From NCBI RefSeq assembly GCF_008728195.1, contig NZ_CP031598.1:3100001-3164000 (forward strand): 64,000 bases of DNA, given 5' to 3'. The translations under genes and the position numbers were made by a program. Shown here in pieces: positions 32,835 to 43,238 of this stretch; the stretch's first letter is position 1, and the number at the start of each line of letters is the position of its first letter. The stretch comes from Roseovarius indicus. Its GTDB lineage: Bacteria; Pseudomonadota; Alphaproteobacteria; Rhodobacterales; Rhodobacteraceae. The notes beneath the pieces were generated by a model that ran no database searches, was not told the DNA's origin, and saw only the letters and a program-made list of their open reading frames with translations.

Positions 32835-35585
32835 GTGAACGATACGCCGGAAACACCTGAAAACGAAGACGAAATGCCAAACGGTGGTTCCGGGCCCGAA
32901 CGCCCGGCCTATGACGGGCCGACGGTCTCGATCTCGGAAGAGATGAAGACCTCCTATCTCGACTACGCCATGAGCGTGATCGTCAGCCGCGCGATCCCCG
33001 ATCTGCGCGACGGCCTAAAACCTGTGCACCGGCGCATTCTTTACGCGATGCACGAAACCGGAAACACCCACGACAAGCCCTATCGCAAGTCGGCCCGCCC
33101 CGTCGGCGACGTCATGGGTAAGTACCACCCCCACGGCGACAGCGCGATCTACGACGCGCTCGTGCGGATGGCGCAGGACTTCTCGATGTCCCTGCCCCTG
33201 CTCGACGGCCAGGGCAATTTCGGCTCGATGGATGGCGACAACCCGGCCGCCATGCGCTACACCGAGGTGCGCATGGACAAGCCGGCGCAGTCGCTTCTCG
33301 CCGATATCGAGAAGGACACGGTCGACTTCCAGGACAATTACGACGGCAAGGACCGCGAGCCTTCCGTCCTGCCCGCGCGCTTCCCCAACATGCTGGTCAA
33401 CGGCGCCGGCGGCATCGCCGTCGGCATGGCCACCAACATCCCGCCGCATAACCTTGGTGAGATCGTCGATGCCACGCTGGCCCTGATCGAGAACCCCGAT
33501 CTCGACAGCGCGCAGCTCAACGAATACGTGCCCGGCCCCGATTTCCCCACCGGCGGCCTGATGCTGGGCCGTTCGGGCGCGCGCAAGGCCTATCTCGAAG
33601 GGCGCGGCAGCGTCATCATCCGCTCGAAAACCCGGGTCGAGGAACTGCGGAAAGACCGCTACGCCATCGTCATCGACGAGATCCCCTACCAGGTGAACAA
33701 GGCGGCGATGATCGAGAAGATCGCCGAAACCGCCCGCGAGAAGCGGATCGAGGGCATCGCCCACGTCCAGGACGAGAGCGACCGCACCGGGGTGCGCGTG
33801 GTGATCGAACTGAAACGCGACGCGACGCCCGAGGTGGTGCTCAACCAGCTCTTCCGCTTCACGCCGATGCAAACCTCCTTCGGCTGCAACATGCTGGCGC
33901 TCAACGGCGGCAAGCCCGAGCAGCTGACCCTGCACGGATTTCTCAGCGCTTTCATAGCCTTCCGGGAAGAAGTTGTTGCACGCCGCACCGCCCATGACCT
34001 GCGCAAGGCCCGCGAACGCAGCCATATCCTCTGCGGCCTCGCCGTCGCCGTCTCCAATGTCGACGAGGTGGTCGCCACCATCCGCGCCTCGGCCGACGCG
34101 GCGGAAGCCCGCGAAAAGCTGATGACCCGCCGCTGGCCGGCGCAGGACATCCTCGAATACATCGCGCTGATCGACGATCCGACCCACACCGCGAACGAGG
34201 ACGGCACCTACAACCTGTCAGAGGCACAGGCCCGCGCCATCCTCGAACTGCGCCTGCAACGCCTGACCCAGCTTGGCGTCCGCGAAGTCACAGACGAGCT
34301 TCAGGAGCTCGCCGCCAAGATCAAGGAATACCTCGCCATTCTCGCCAGCCGCGAGCGGATCATGCAGATCATCTCGGACGAGCTGACCGAGGTGAAAGAG
34401 CAATTCGCCGTCCCCCGCCGCACCGAGATCGTCGACTGGTCCGGCGACATGGAAGACGAGGACCTGATCGAGCGCGAGGACATGGTCGTCACCGTCACCC
34501 AGGGCGGCTACATCAAGCGCACCGCGCTGGCCGACTTCCGCGCGCAAAAGCGCGGCGGCAAGGGCCTGTCGGGGATGCAGACCAAGGAAGAGGACGTGGT
34601 CACCACCCTCTTCGTGGCCAACACCCATACCCAACTTCTGTTCTTCACCACCGACGGGATGGCCTACAAGCTCAAGACATGGCGCCTGCCGCTGGGCGGG
34701 CGCACGTCCAAGGGCAAGGCCATCGTCAACATCCTGCCCATTCCGCAGGGCGTCTCGATCGCCGCGATCATGCCGGTCGATGTGCCCGAGGATGAATGGG
34801 AAAACCTGCAGATCTTCTTCGCGACATCCGCTGGAGATGTGCGCCGTAACGCCTTGTCAGACTTCACGAATGTCAAATCGAACGGCAAGATCGCGATGAA
34901 GCTGCCGGAAGATGGCACACAGCTGGTGAACGCCCGCATCTGTTCGGAAGATGACGACGTGATGCTCTTCACCGACAGCGGCCGCGCGATCCGCTTCCCC
35001 ACCACCGAGGTGCGTATCTTCAAGGGCCGCGATTCCACCGGCGTGCGCGGCATCCGCCTGCAAAACAGCGACAAGATCGTCTCGATGTCGGTGATCCGCC
35101 ATTTCGACGCCACCGCCGACGAACGCGCCGCCTATCTCAAGATGCGCCGCCAGATGGCCGGGGCCGAGGATGACGGCGGCTCCGACGAGGAAGGCAATGC
35201 CGACGCCACCATCTCCGACGAGCGTTTCGAGGAGATGAAGGCGGCCGAGAACCTGATCCTGACGATCACCGAGGGCGGCTCGGGCAAGCTCAGCTCCAGC
35301 CACGACTACCCGGTGCGGGGCCGTGGCGGCATGGGCGTGCGGGCGATGGACAAGGCCATGCGCGGCGGCGCGCTGGTCGCCTCCTTCCCGGTCGAGACCG
35401 AAGACCAGATCATGCTCGCCACCTCGCGCGGCCAGTCGATCCGCGTCCCGGTCGAGGGCATCTCCTTCCGCTCCCGCGGGGCGGGCGGCGTGAAAGTGTT
35501 CAACACCGGCAAGGGCGAAAAAGTCGTCAGCGTCGCATGGATCGCCGAGAGCGCCGAGGAAGAGGCGGAAGACGCCGAAGCCTGA
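32835..35585 (+). CDS. gyrA: DNA gyrase subunit A
   Basis: 916 aa from a GTG start, which is not backed by a strong ribosome site; ATG at codon 19 is the alternative. The N-terminal 30 residues are an acidic extension. The quinolone region reads [19 protein letters not shown], with wild-type Ser and Asp (E. coli S83 and D87), so no known target resistance. Catalytic Tyr is in AMRYTEVRM. GyrA-box QKRGGKG is in the C-terminal beta-pinwheel, which ends in an acidic tail. Introduces negative supercoils with GyrB (not in window). Confidence 0.98.
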   Translation: MNDTPETPENEDEMPNGGSGPERPAYDGPTVSISEEMKTSYLDYAMSVIVSRAIPDLRDGLKPVHRRILYAMHETGNTHDKPYRKSARPVGDVMGKYHPHGDSAIYDALVRMAQDFSMSLPLLDGQGNFGSMDGDNPAAMRYTEVRMDKPAQSLLADIEKDTVDFQDNYDGKDREPSVLPARFPNMLVNGAGGIAVGMATNIPPHNLGEIVDATLALIENPDLDSAQLNEYVPGPDFPTGGLMLGRSGARKAYLEGRGSVIIRSKTRVEELRKDRYAIVIDEIPYQVNKAAMIEKIAETAREKRIEGIAHVQDESDRTGVRVVIELKRDATPEVVLNQLFRFTPMQTSFGCNMLALNGGKPEQLTLHGFLSAFIAFREEVVARRTAHDLRKARERSHILCGLAVAVSNVDEVVATIRASADAAEAREKLMTRRWPAQDILEYIALIDDPTHTANEDGTYNLSEAQARAILELRLQRLTQLGVREVTDELQELAAKIKEYLAILASRERIMQIISDELTEVKEQFAVPRRTEIVDWSGDMEDEDLIEREDMVVTVTQGGYIKRTALADFRAQKRGGKGLSGMQTKEEDVVTTLFVANTHTQLLFFTTDGMAYKLKTWRLPLGGRTSKGKAIVNILPIPQGVSIAAIMPVDVPEDEWENLQIFFATSAGDVRRNALSDFTNVKSNGKIAMKLPEDGTQLVNARICSEDDDVMLFTDSGRAIRFPTTEVRIFKGRDSTGVRGIRLQNSDKIVSMSVIRHFDATADERAAYLKMRRQMAGAEDDGGSDEEGNADATISDERFEEMKAAENLILTITEGGSGKLSSSHDYPVRGRGGMGVRAMDKAMRGGALVASFPVETEDQIMLATSRGQSIRVPVEGISFRSRGAGGVKVFNTGKGEKVVSVAWIAESAEEEAEDAEA

Positions 35586-35755
35586 GCAGACCCCGTACAA
35601 CACGCGAAAGGCCGCATGCATTTGCCGCCTTTGGGCTGAAGTTTTGACACATTCGGGTCCCAAGTAGTCAGCTTGGAACGACGTGTGCCCGAGTGTGGGG
35701 TGCATTTGCCTTACGAGTAATTCTCGCGGCCTCGCTGCGCGAGGCGTACAGGACG

Positions 35756-36514
35756 ATGGTAGTGCCGATAAAGAACGAACGCTGGCTTGACCATACCGGT
35801 CTGAACCTGATCCGTATCGTGATCGGGTCTTACTTCATGGCGATATCCCTCGGCCTCATCACCGGAGTCGACCAGTCCGCCCTGTTCCGGCCTTGGCTCG
35901 ACGCCCAGACCGCCCAGCTTGCCGGCACGGGCGTGCTGTTCTCCCTGTCGATGATCTTCATGTCCGGCGTCTTCCTGCGGATGGCCGCGCTGACGCTGGC
36001 GCTGTTCGTCCTGTGCTCCAGCGCGGTCGGCAGCTTCCTGAGCTTCGAGCCCCAGCCGATTTCGTCGTTCTGGCGTGACCTGGCCCTGGTCTGCGCGGTG
36101 CTGATGTCCTATTCTAGCCTGCGCCGGCACGAGCTGCGCAACGCGGCGCTGCTCATGCGGCGCCGGGCGGCGCGCATCAAGCGGGGCAAGTTCTCGACGG
36201 TGACGCCACGCCGTGTCAGCGTGCAGGGCAAACCGGCCTCCAAACCCGCGGCCAAGGCGGCACGCCGTCACGAGAAGGCACCGGATTACGACCGCGCCCT
36301 GCGCCCGCTGATCGCCCCGACCGGGCCCATCCAGCGGCCCGAAACCCTTGCCGACGCCCGCAGCAAAAGCATCGCCGCCCAGGCCCGCAACAACCAGCCC
36401 GACGCCCGGGCGCAGCGCGCCGAAAAGGCGCAGACCGTGGCCAAGCGCCTGCGCCTCACTCCCCCGCCGCTCGACGGCGACGAGGATATCGACAACATTT
36501 TCTCGAATATCTGA
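35756..36514 (+). CDS. DoxX-like membrane protein with basic cytosolic tail
   Basis: 252 aa from ATG 35756; the frame stays open to 35693 but that part spans a 7-bp hairpin (35729-35745) and looks noncoding. Four hydrophobic segments (about residues 18-35, 56-76, 80-98, 105-122) resemble the DoxX fold. A long Arg/Lys/Ala-rich tail (about 135-252) ends PLDGDEDIDNIFSNI. The tail suggests contact with nucleic acid or acidic membrane partners. Located before the exopolysaccharide genes but convergent with the OPX gene. Start moderately sure. Confidence 0.7.
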   Translation: MVVPIKNERWLDHTGLNLIRIVIGSYFMAISLGLITGVDQSALFRPWLDAQTAQLAGTGVLFSLSMIFMSGVFLRMAALTLALFVLCSSAVGSFLSFEPQPISSFWRDLALVCAVLMSYSSLRRHELRNAALLMRRRAARIKRGKFSTVTPRRVSVQGKPASKPAAKAARRHEKAPDYDRALRPLIAPTGPIQRPETLADARSKSIAAQARNNQPDARAQRAEKAQTVAKRLRLTPPPLDGDEDIDNIFSNI

Positions 36515-36571
36515 CTGGTCGGCGCGCCCTTCAGGACGCGCCTGTCACCCTGGTCCCGAGGCCGATCCGGC

Positions 36572-37687
36572 TCAGTTGCTCAGGTTGTTGACCGAGGACG
36601 TGACGCCGATCACCGTGCCGAAGAGGCCCATGATCGTCTGCGCCGCCGTGATCGGCGATTCCGTCGCCATCAGCGTGTCGTTCGGCATGATCTGGAACTG
36701 CCGCGCGGCGAACAGGCCATCGGCATTGGTCATGTCGACCGAGAAGATCACCTGCTGCATGTCGGGCCCACGCGGCCCCGGCGTCAGGTCGCGCGGATGG
36801 TATTCCCGCAGAATCAGGATGCCCTGCGGATCGGCCCGCCCGGGGTTCAGCCCGCCGGCCGCCGAAAGCGCATCGAGCGCGTTCATGCGCTCCTTCTCGA
36901 AATAGACGAGCTTCTGTTCACGCGAGGCGCCCAGCACCGTGAAGCTGCGGGCGTCTTCCACGATGGCGATCTGGTCGCCACCCTGCACCCGGATGTTCAT
37001 CGACGGCTCGGCAAGGATCGATTCGACCCGCGTCTCGTACACCTGGCCGTTGCGCTGCAGCCGCACGCGCGGATGGCGCAACGCGGAGTTCACCCCGCCG
37101 GCCAGCGCCAGAACGCTCATAATGCGGGTGTTGCGGTTCTCCAGCGGAAAGCGGCCCGGCGACCCGACCCCGCTCGCCACATCGACCGAGTTGTTGCGGC
37201 CCGGCGAGACCTGCACCTGCACCTGCGCGGCGGGCACGATCATTTCCATCTTGCGCTGAATGCGGTCACGGGCGGAATCGGCGGTCAGCCCCCGCACCAC
37301 GACGTCACCGACATAGGGCAGGAAGACCGACCCCGAAGACGAAACCGTCAGCGGCGGAATCGGCGTCTGCTTGGTGCCGTCGGAAATCAGCGAGTTTTCC
37401 TGGTTGTCCCAGACCACGACATCGATCCGGTCACCGGTCTGGATGACCGACGAATCCGGGCCACGATCGGCATGGAACCACGTGGAATGCTCTTCATAGC
37501 CTGTATAGGGCCATGTCGAGATCATCGGTGTGGCGGCACGTGTCACCTCGACGACCTGGAAGGTCGGGTTCTCGGATGAGCCCTGGTTCACGACTTCCCG
37601 TTGTACCGCCGCCCCTCTGGGCAGAGAGCACGCGCCGATCGAAAGGGCCATGCCAACCAACAGAATCGTCTTTGAAACACGCGTCAA
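36572..37687 (-). CDS. Outer-membrane polysaccharide export protein (Wza/OPX family)
   Basis: 371 aa from TTG 37687 (GGGGG upstream; no ATG gives a full signal). Lipobox IGAC with modified Cys about residue 20. Poly-export domain IQTGDRIDVVVWDNQE ... GSVFLPYVGDVVVRGLT (about residues 83-140), followed by SLBB-like domains (SPGRFPLENRNTRIMSVLALAGGVN; FTVLGASREQKLVYFEKERMNALDALSAAGG). The C-terminal helix would form the outer-membrane pore. It exports capsule or exopolysaccharide. Divergent from the epimerase-transferase pair. Confidence 0.92.
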   Translation of the reverse strand: MTRVSKTILLVGMALSIGACSLPRGAAVQREVVNQGSSENPTFQVVEVTRAATPMISTWPYTGYEEHSTWFHADRGPDSSVIQTGDRIDVVVWDNQENSLISDGTKQTPIPPLTVSSSGSVFLPYVGDVVVRGLTADSARDRIQRKMEMIVPAAQVQVQVSPGRNNSVDVASGVGSPGRFPLENRNTRIMSVLALAGGVNSALRHPRVRLQRNGQVYETRVESILAEPSMNIRVQGGDQIAIVEDARSFTVLGASREQKLVYFEKERMNALDALSAAGGLNPGRADPQGILILREYHPRDLTPGPRGPDMQQVIFSVDMTNADGLFAARQFQIMPNDTLMATESPITAAQTIMGLFGTVIGVTSSVNNLSN

Positions 37688-37786
37688 ACCGTCGTCCCCC
37701 GACTTATTGGTATTGGCAGTTCACTACCTCAACAAAAGGATGTTAGACAACGGAAATCTCACCGTATCTGGTAGTTGGGCAGTTTC

Positions 37787-38635
37787 GTGACACAATTCCC
37801 GCAGGCAGCCGACATTTTGGTCACCGGCGCAGGTGGCCGGCTTGGCCGGTTGCTGCGCGCGGCGGCCCGGCGCGCGGGCTCGGATGACACCCGCTTGGCC
37901 TTCCAGTCTCGCCAGCCCGGCGCCGACATCGCCTGGGCCCCCGGCGACCCGCTATCCGCCTTGCCACGTTGCGAAACACTGGTCGCGCTGTGGGGGGCCA
38001 CCGGCGGTGATCCGACGGCGCTCGCCGCCAATAGCGCGCTTGTGGCCACCAGCCGGCAGGTGGCGCAGGCCTGCGGCGCGCGCCGGCTGATCCACCTGTC
38101 CTCGGCCGCCGTCTACGGCCCCGGGCGCGGCATGACCGAAGACGCACCGCTTCGCCCGACGGCGGATTACGGCCGATCGAAGCGCGCGATGGAGCAGGCA
38201 GTGGCCGCCCTGCCCGCCGATGACGGCATGGCACATTGCTGCCTGCGCCTGGCCAACGTGGTGGGCGCCGACAGCCTTGCCCCCGGCCTGCGCGGCACGG
38301 CCCCCGTGGGCATGGACCAATTCGCCGACGGGCGCGGCCCCCTGCGCAGCTACATCGCCCCCGGCGACCTGCTCAGGGTGCTGCGCGCGCTCTCCGCCCT
38401 GCCGCCCGAGGCCCTGCCCCCGGTGCTCAACGTGGCCGCCCCCGCCCCGGTCCGCATGGACGACCTCGTCCGCGCCCGCGGCCGCGACCTCGCCTGGCGC
38501 CCTGCCCCCGACACGGCGGTGCAGGAGGTCTCTCTCGACGTCACGCGCCTCGAAACCCTCCTGCCCGGCACCACCGCCTGCCACACGGCGGACGCCATGA
38601 TCCCCGACTGGGCCGCGCTGGAGGCCCCGGCATGA
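37787..38635 (+). CDS. NAD-dependent epimerase/dehydratase family protein
   Basis: About 282 aa from GTG 37787 (TTG 37775 is the alternative; neither has a strong ribosome site). Rossmann motif VTGAGGRLGRLL, then HLSSAAVYGPGRG and the catalytic YGRSKRAME. The C-terminal substrate domain is short. It probably modifies a nucleotide sugar for the polysaccharide made by the next two genes. Stop overlaps the sugar-transferase start by 4 bases (ATGA). Confidence 0.85.
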   Translation: MTQFPQAADILVTGAGGRLGRLLRAAARRAGSDDTRLAFQSRQPGADIAWAPGDPLSALPRCETLVALWGATGGDPTALAANSALVATSRQVAQACGARRLIHLSSAAVYGPGRGMTEDAPLRPTADYGRSKRAMEQAVAALPADDGMAHCCLRLANVVGADSLAPGLRGTAPVGMDQFADGRGPLRSYIAPGDLLRVLRALSALPPEALPPVLNVAAPAPVRMDDLVRARGRDLAWRPAPDTAVQEVSLDVTRLETLLPGTTACHTADAMIPDWAALEAPA

Positions 38636-39252
38636 CATTCTCGAAACGCCTGATGGATCTCGGCCTTGCGCTGATCCTCGCGGTCGTCCTGATCCTGCCC
38701 ATCGCGATCATCGCGGTCTGGATTCTGCTGCGCGACGGCCGGCCCGTCTTCTACCCCTCCGAACGCATGAAAGGCGTCAATCAGCCCTTCACGCTCTGGA
38801 AATTCCGCACGATGCGCTCCGACCGGAACGACACCGGCGTCTCGGGCGGCTACAAATCGGCCCGCATCACCCGCACCGGGCGCGCGCTGCGCGGCAAACG
38901 GCTCGACGAACTTCCCCAACTCTACAACATCCTGAAGGGCGACATGAGCTTTGTCGGCCCCCGCCCGCCCCTGCGCCGCTATGTCGAACTGCGCCCCGAC
39001 CTCTACGCCAGGGTGCTGCAGAACCGCCCCGGCGTCACCGGTCTCGCCACCCTGGCCTATCACGGCAAGGAGGAAGAGCTTCTCGCCGCCTGCACCGACG
39101 CGGCCGACACCGAACGCGTCTACCTCAAGCACTGCGTTCCGGCCAAGGCGCGACTCGACCTGCTCTGGGCCCGCCACCGCTCGTTTTGCTACGATGCAGC
39201 ATTGATCGTCGAAACCGTGCGCCGCGTCCTCATCCGGCGCCGCCAAAAATAG
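38632..39252 (+). CDS. Monotopic phosphoglycosyl transferase (bacterial sugar transferase)
   Basis: 206 aa, the size of minimal PglC-like enzymes. A re-entrant N-terminal helix (about residues 8-32), then the family core FTLWKFRTMR, ITRTGRALRGKRLDELPQL and DMSFVGPRPPL, with the catalytic Asp-Glu pair in RLDELPQ. It moves a sugar phosphate from UDP-sugar onto undecaprenyl phosphate, starting repeat-unit synthesis at the inner membrane. Translation is coupled to the epimerase gene. Confidence 0.95.
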   Translation: MTFSKRLMDLGLALILAVVLILPIAIIAVWILLRDGRPVFYPSERMKGVNQPFTLWKFRTMRSDRNDTGVSGGYKSARITRTGRALRGKRLDELPQLYNILKGDMSFVGPRPPLRRYVELRPDLYARVLQNRPGVTGLATLAYHGKEEELLAACTDAADTERVYLKHCVPAKARLDLLWARHRSFCYDAALIVETVRRVLIRRRQK

Positions 39253-39438
39253 CGGCAACACCCGCCAAATTCCTGAAAGTTGCGCGGAATTCCGCGACTC
39301 GCGGCCTTAGGTCTTGTGAATGCAACGAGACTTGCAATACATTGAATTTCTGACACTTGGGGACATTGCGGCTTTTGTTACACAACAGTTTCACGCCGTT
39401 GCCCGGTCTGATGAAGCGACACCGGGAGATGCGCCGGC

Positions 39439-41316
39439 ATGTTCTATAATTTGGTCATCGCCCTTTCGCGTCAGCAGAAACGCTTCATCATCCTCGCAGT
39501 CGATCTGCTTCTGATCGCCCTGTCCTTCGGCCTCGCCAAGGCGATCGTGATGCATCCGGTCAGCCTTCTGGAAACGCCTTTCGCCTCGGCCATGTTCGTA
39601 CTGGCCCTGATGAGCTCGGGCGCCGTCGCGACGGTGTTGCAGGGCCTGCACAAGGTGAAGCTGAACGCCTACCAGATGCAGGGCGTGATGGAATCGGCCA
39701 TCGTCGCCGTCGTCCTGATGATCACGGGCACCCTGCTCTCCTATTTCGACGCGGTCACCGGCGGCACGCCGCAGCTTTTCATCGTGGTCGGCATGACCTT
39801 CCTGATCCTGTCGGTCGCCGCACGCCTCCTGATGCGCCGCATCCTTCTGGGCATCTATGCGCGCGGCACTCAGCGCAAGCCGCTGATCATCTTCGGCGCG
39901 GGGCAGACGGGCCAGCAGCTGGCCATGGCGCTCTCGACCGATGACAGCGTCGAGCCGGTGGCCTTCGTCGACGACGATTCCCGCCTTCAGGGCCTGACCG
40001 TCGCCGGCCTGCGCGTCTACCCCCCGAGCGAGCTGATGAGGCTGGTCAAGCGCCGCGGCGTCAAGCGGATCGTGCTCGCCATGCCAAGCGCCACCCGCAA
40101 CCAGCGGGCCGACATCAGCCGCCGCCTCGCCCGGACGGGCTGCGAGGTGCACGCCCTGCCCTCCTTCGCCGACCTCGTCGCCAACAATGCCCGCAACCTG
40201 TCCGACACGCGGCCGGTCGATATCAACGACCTGCTCGGCCGCGACCAGATGGAAGAGGAACTGCCGGGCGTCAGCGACACCTACCTGCATCGCAGCATCA
40301 TGGTCACCGGCGCCGGCGGCTCGATCGGCTCCGAAATCTGCCGCCAGCTCATCACCTGCCGCCCGAGCTCGCTCATCCTCGTCGACCACAGCGAGCTTGC
40401 ACTGTTCGAGATCGACCGCGAACTGCGCGGCTACTGCCAGAACGTGAACATCATCCCGATCCTGGGCTCGGTCTGCGACAAGTCGATGATCGAAGCCGCG
40501 ATCGCAGACAACGACGTCGACATCGTCCTGCACGCCGCCGCCTACAAGCACGTGCCGCTGGTCGAGGCCAATGCCCTCGAAGGCATCCGCGTGAACGTCT
40601 TCGGCACCAAGGTCGTGGCCGACGCCGCCAAGGCTGCCGGGGTCGAACGCTTCATCCTCGTCTCGACAGACAAGGCCGTGCGCCCCTCGAGCATCATGGG
40701 CGCCTCCAAGCGTTTCGCCGAACTGCTGGTGCAGGATCTCGCCACCCGCAGCCAGACCACGCGCTTCTCGATGGTCCGCTTCGGCAACGTGCTGGGCTCC
40801 TCCGGCTCGGTCATCCCGATCTTCCACGAACAGATTTCGCGCGGCGGGCCCGTCACGCTCACCCATGCCGACATCACCCGCTACTTCATGACCATCCCCG
40901 AGGCCGTGCGCCTGGTGCTGCTGGCCGGCTCCTTTGCCCGCGGCGGCGACGTCTTCGTGCTGGACATGGGCAAGCCCGTCCCGGTGCGCGACCTGGCGCG
41001 CAAGATGATCGAAAGCGCGGGCTTCACCGTCAGGGACACCAACAACCCCACCGGCGATATCGAGATCGAGATCACCGGCCTGCGCCCCGGCGAGAAGCTG
41101 CATGAAGAGCTGCTGATCGGCTCCGACATGCTGACCACGCCTCACCCCAAGATCCTGCGCGCGCAGGAATCCAGGCTGTCGGAGCTCGAGATGGCCAACG
41201 CCATCCAGGCGCTGCGCCAGTCGCTCGAAACACGCGGTCTCGACCTGATGCACCAGACGCTCGAAAAATGGATCGAAAAGGACGTGGCCCAGACCGCCAA
41301 GACGGTCAACGAATAG
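39439..41316 (+). CDS. FlaA1/CapD-like membrane nucleotide-sugar dehydratase
   Basis: 625 aa, the long form. Four N-terminal membrane helices (about residues 15-115), a CoA-binding-like domain (FGAGQTGQQLAMAL), and a C-terminal SDR domain with TGAGGSIGSEICRQL (about 290), HAAAYKHVPLVE and STDKAVRPSSIMGASKR. The Met in place of catalytic Tyr is normal for PglF/WbpM-type UDP-GlcNAc 4,6-dehydratases. It supplies the first sugar, probably for the phosphoglycosyl transferase just upstream (inference). Confidence 0.92.
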   Translation: MFYNLVIALSRQQKRFIILAVDLLLIALSFGLAKAIVMHPVSLLETPFASAMFVLALMSSGAVATVLQGLHKVKLNAYQMQGVMESAIVAVVLMITGTLLSYFDAVTGGTPQLFIVVGMTFLILSVAARLLMRRILLGIYARGTQRKPLIIFGAGQTGQQLAMALSTDDSVEPVAFVDDDSRLQGLTVAGLRVYPPSELMRLVKRRGVKRIVLAMPSATRNQRADISRRLARTGCEVHALPSFADLVANNARNLSDTRPVDINDLLGRDQMEEELPGVSDTYLHRSIMVTGAGGSIGSEICRQLITCRPSSLILVDHSELALFEIDRELRGYCQNVNIIPILGSVCDKSMIEAAIADNDVDIVLHAAAYKHVPLVEANALEGIRVNVFGTKVVADAAKAAGVERFILVSTDKAVRPSSIMGASKRFAELLVQDLATRSQTTRFSMVRFGNVLGSSGSVIPIFHEQISRGGPVTLTHADITRYFMTIPEAVRLVLLAGSFARGGDVFVLDMGKPVPVRDLARKMIESAGFTVRDTNNPTGDIEIEITGLRPGEKLHEELLIGSDMLTTPHPKILRAQESRLSELEMANAIQALRQSLETRGLDLMHQTLEKWIEKDVAQTAKTVNE

Positions 41317-41325
41317 CCACCGCCC

Positions 41326-43149
41326 TCAGGCCTCCGCCTTCTCCGCCAGAACCAGCCATTCCTCTTCGGCCTCCGACAAGGTCGCCTGCCGCTTGGTCAG
41401 CGCATCCGTCGCCTTCTTGAACTTCTCCGGCTCGCGCGTGAACAATTCCGGGTCCGACAGCAACTGCTCCAGCTTGGCAATCTCGCCTTCCAGCCGCTCG
41501 ATCAGCCCCGGCAGTTCCTCCAGCCGGTGCTTCTCGGTGAAGCTCAGCTTGGGCTTCGATTTCTGCGGCTTCTCGGGCTTGGGCTCGGCGGCCTGCGCGG
41601 GTTTCGCCTTGGGCTTGGTCCCCTCATCCGCAGGCGCCGCCTCGGCCCGCTGCGCCTGGTAATCCGACCAGCCGCCGGCATAGACGGTCGCCTGCCCGTT
41701 GCCCTCCATCGCGATGGTCGTGGTCGCCACCCGGTCAAGGAAATCCCGGTCGTGGCTGACCAGAAGCACGGTGCCGTCGTAGTCGTCCAGCAGCTCCTGC
41801 AACAGGTCGAGCGATTCGATATCGAGGTCGTTGGTCGGCTCGTCGAGCACCAGCAGGTTGCTTTCCCGGGCCATCAGCTTGGCCAGCAGCAACCGCGCCT
41901 TCTCACCCCCCGACAGCGACCGCACCGGCGCCCGCACCTGCCGCTCGTCGAACAGGAACTCCTTGAGGTAGCCCACAACATGCTTGGGCTGTCCCCGCAC
42001 CAGCACCTGGTCGGCCTGCCCCGAGACGCGCATATCCTTGTCGCCGGTCAGGTTCTCCCAAAGGCTCATGTCGGGGGCAAGCCCCGCGCGCGCCTGGTCG
42101 AAGAACGCCGGCACAAGGCTGGTGCCATGGGTGACGGTCCCGGTATCGGGCTCCTCGCGCTTCATCAGCATGTTCAGAAGCGTCGTCTTGCCAACACCAT
42201 TGGGCCCGACAAAGGCGATCCGGTCCTTGCGCAGCACCTTCAGGCTGAAATCGCTCAGGATGACGTTCCCGTCGTAAGCCTTTGAAATCCCGTCCGCCTC
42301 GATCACCTTGCGGCCCGATTTCGGGCCAGATTCGAGCGCCATCGCCGCGGTGCCCTGCCGCTTGATCTGCGCCGACCGCTCGGCCCGCAGATCCTGCAGC
42401 GCCCGCACCCGGCCCTGGTTGCGCTTGCGCCGGGCCGAGATGCCCTCGACAGCCCACCGCGCCTCGGCCTTGATCTTCTGGTCCAGCTTGTGGCGGCTCG
42501 CGTCCTCTTCTTCCCAGACCTTGTCGCGCCAGGCTTCGAACTCGGTAAAGCCACGCTCCTGCCGGCGGGTGATTCCCCGGTCGATCCAAAGGGTTGCACG
42601 CGTCAGCTCACGCAGGAACGCCCTGTCGTGGCTGATCAGGACGAACGCCTTGCGCGTGTCCTTCAGCTGCTGCTCCAGCCACCCGATCGCCTGGATATCC
42701 AAGTGGTTCGTCGGCTCGTCGAGCAGCATCAGGTCCGGCCCCTCGGCCAGCAGCTTGGCCAGCGCCGCGCGCCGCCGCTCCCCGCCCGAGGCCGTCTGCG
42801 GCGACAGGCCGGGGTCGAATTTCAGCCCCTCGGCCACCATCTCGACCCGGTATTCCTCGCCCGCCTCCAGCTCGCTCGCGGCAAAGTCGCCCAGCGTCGC
42901 GAAGCCCGAGATATCGGGGTGCTGTTCCATGTAGCCGACCGACATGCCCGGCGGCACCGCGCGGGTGCCCTTGTCCGGCTCCACCAGCCCCGCCATGACT
43001 TTCATCAGCGTCGACTTGCCCGACCCGTTGCGCCCCACAAGCGCAACCCGGTCGCCCTGCTGCACGGTCAGCGAGACGTTGTCGAAAATCGGGTCGCCCC
43101 CGAAGGTCAGCGAGATGTCGGAAAGTTGGAGAAGCGGTGCCTTGGCCAT
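41326..43149 (-). CDS. uup: ABC-F family ATPase (Uup-like)
   Basis: 607 aa. Two ABC domains: Walker A GRNGSGKSTL (about 40) and GPNGVGKTTL (about 320), signatures TASGGERRRAALAKLL and LSGGEKARLLLAKLM, and the inter-domain P-site linker. A Lys/Pro/Ala-rich linker leads to a C-terminal coiled coil (about 545-605), the hallmark of Uup rather than EttA. It is soluble and acts on ribosomes or on branched DNA. Convergent with the CapD-like gene. Confidence 0.92.
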   Translation of the reverse strand: MAKAPLLQLSDISLTFGGDPIFDNVSLTVQQGDRVALVGRNGSGKSTLMKVMAGLVEPDKGTRAVPPGMSVGYMEQHPDISGFATLGDFAASELEAGEEYRVEMVAEGLKFDPGLSPQTASGGERRRAALAKLLAEGPDLMLLDEPTNHLDIQAIGWLEQQLKDTRKAFVLISHDRAFLRELTRATLWIDRGITRRQERGFTEFEAWRDKVWEEEDASRHKLDQKIKAEARWAVEGISARRKRNQGRVRALQDLRAERSAQIKRQGTAAMALESGPKSGRKVIEADGISKAYDGNVILSDFSLKVLRKDRIAFVGPNGVGKTTLLNMLMKREEPDTGTVTHGTSLVPAFFDQARAGLAPDMSLWENLTGDKDMRVSGQADQVLVRGQPKHVVGYLKEFLFDERQVRAPVRSLSGGEKARLLLAKLMARESNLLVLDEPTNDLDIESLDLLQELLDDYDGTVLLVSHDRDFLDRVATTTIAMEGNGQATVYAGGWSDYQAQRAEAAPADEGTKPKAKPAQAAEPKPEKPQKSKPKLSFTEKHRLEELPGLIERLEGEIAKLEQLLSDPELFTREPEKFKKATDALTKRQATLSEAEEEWLVLAEKAEA

Positions 43150-43238
43150 ATGCGCGAGCTATCCCGGCACCCGGGGATGGTCAAGCGGCTGCGCATCGCG
43201 GCGCCCTGTTTCACAGGTTTTTCCCAAAGACAGGCCGC

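Noticed and set aside
32647..32880. 77-aa minus-strand frame overlapping the gyrA promoter and start
   Set aside because: No ribosome site, no conserved motif, and it conflicts with gyrA.
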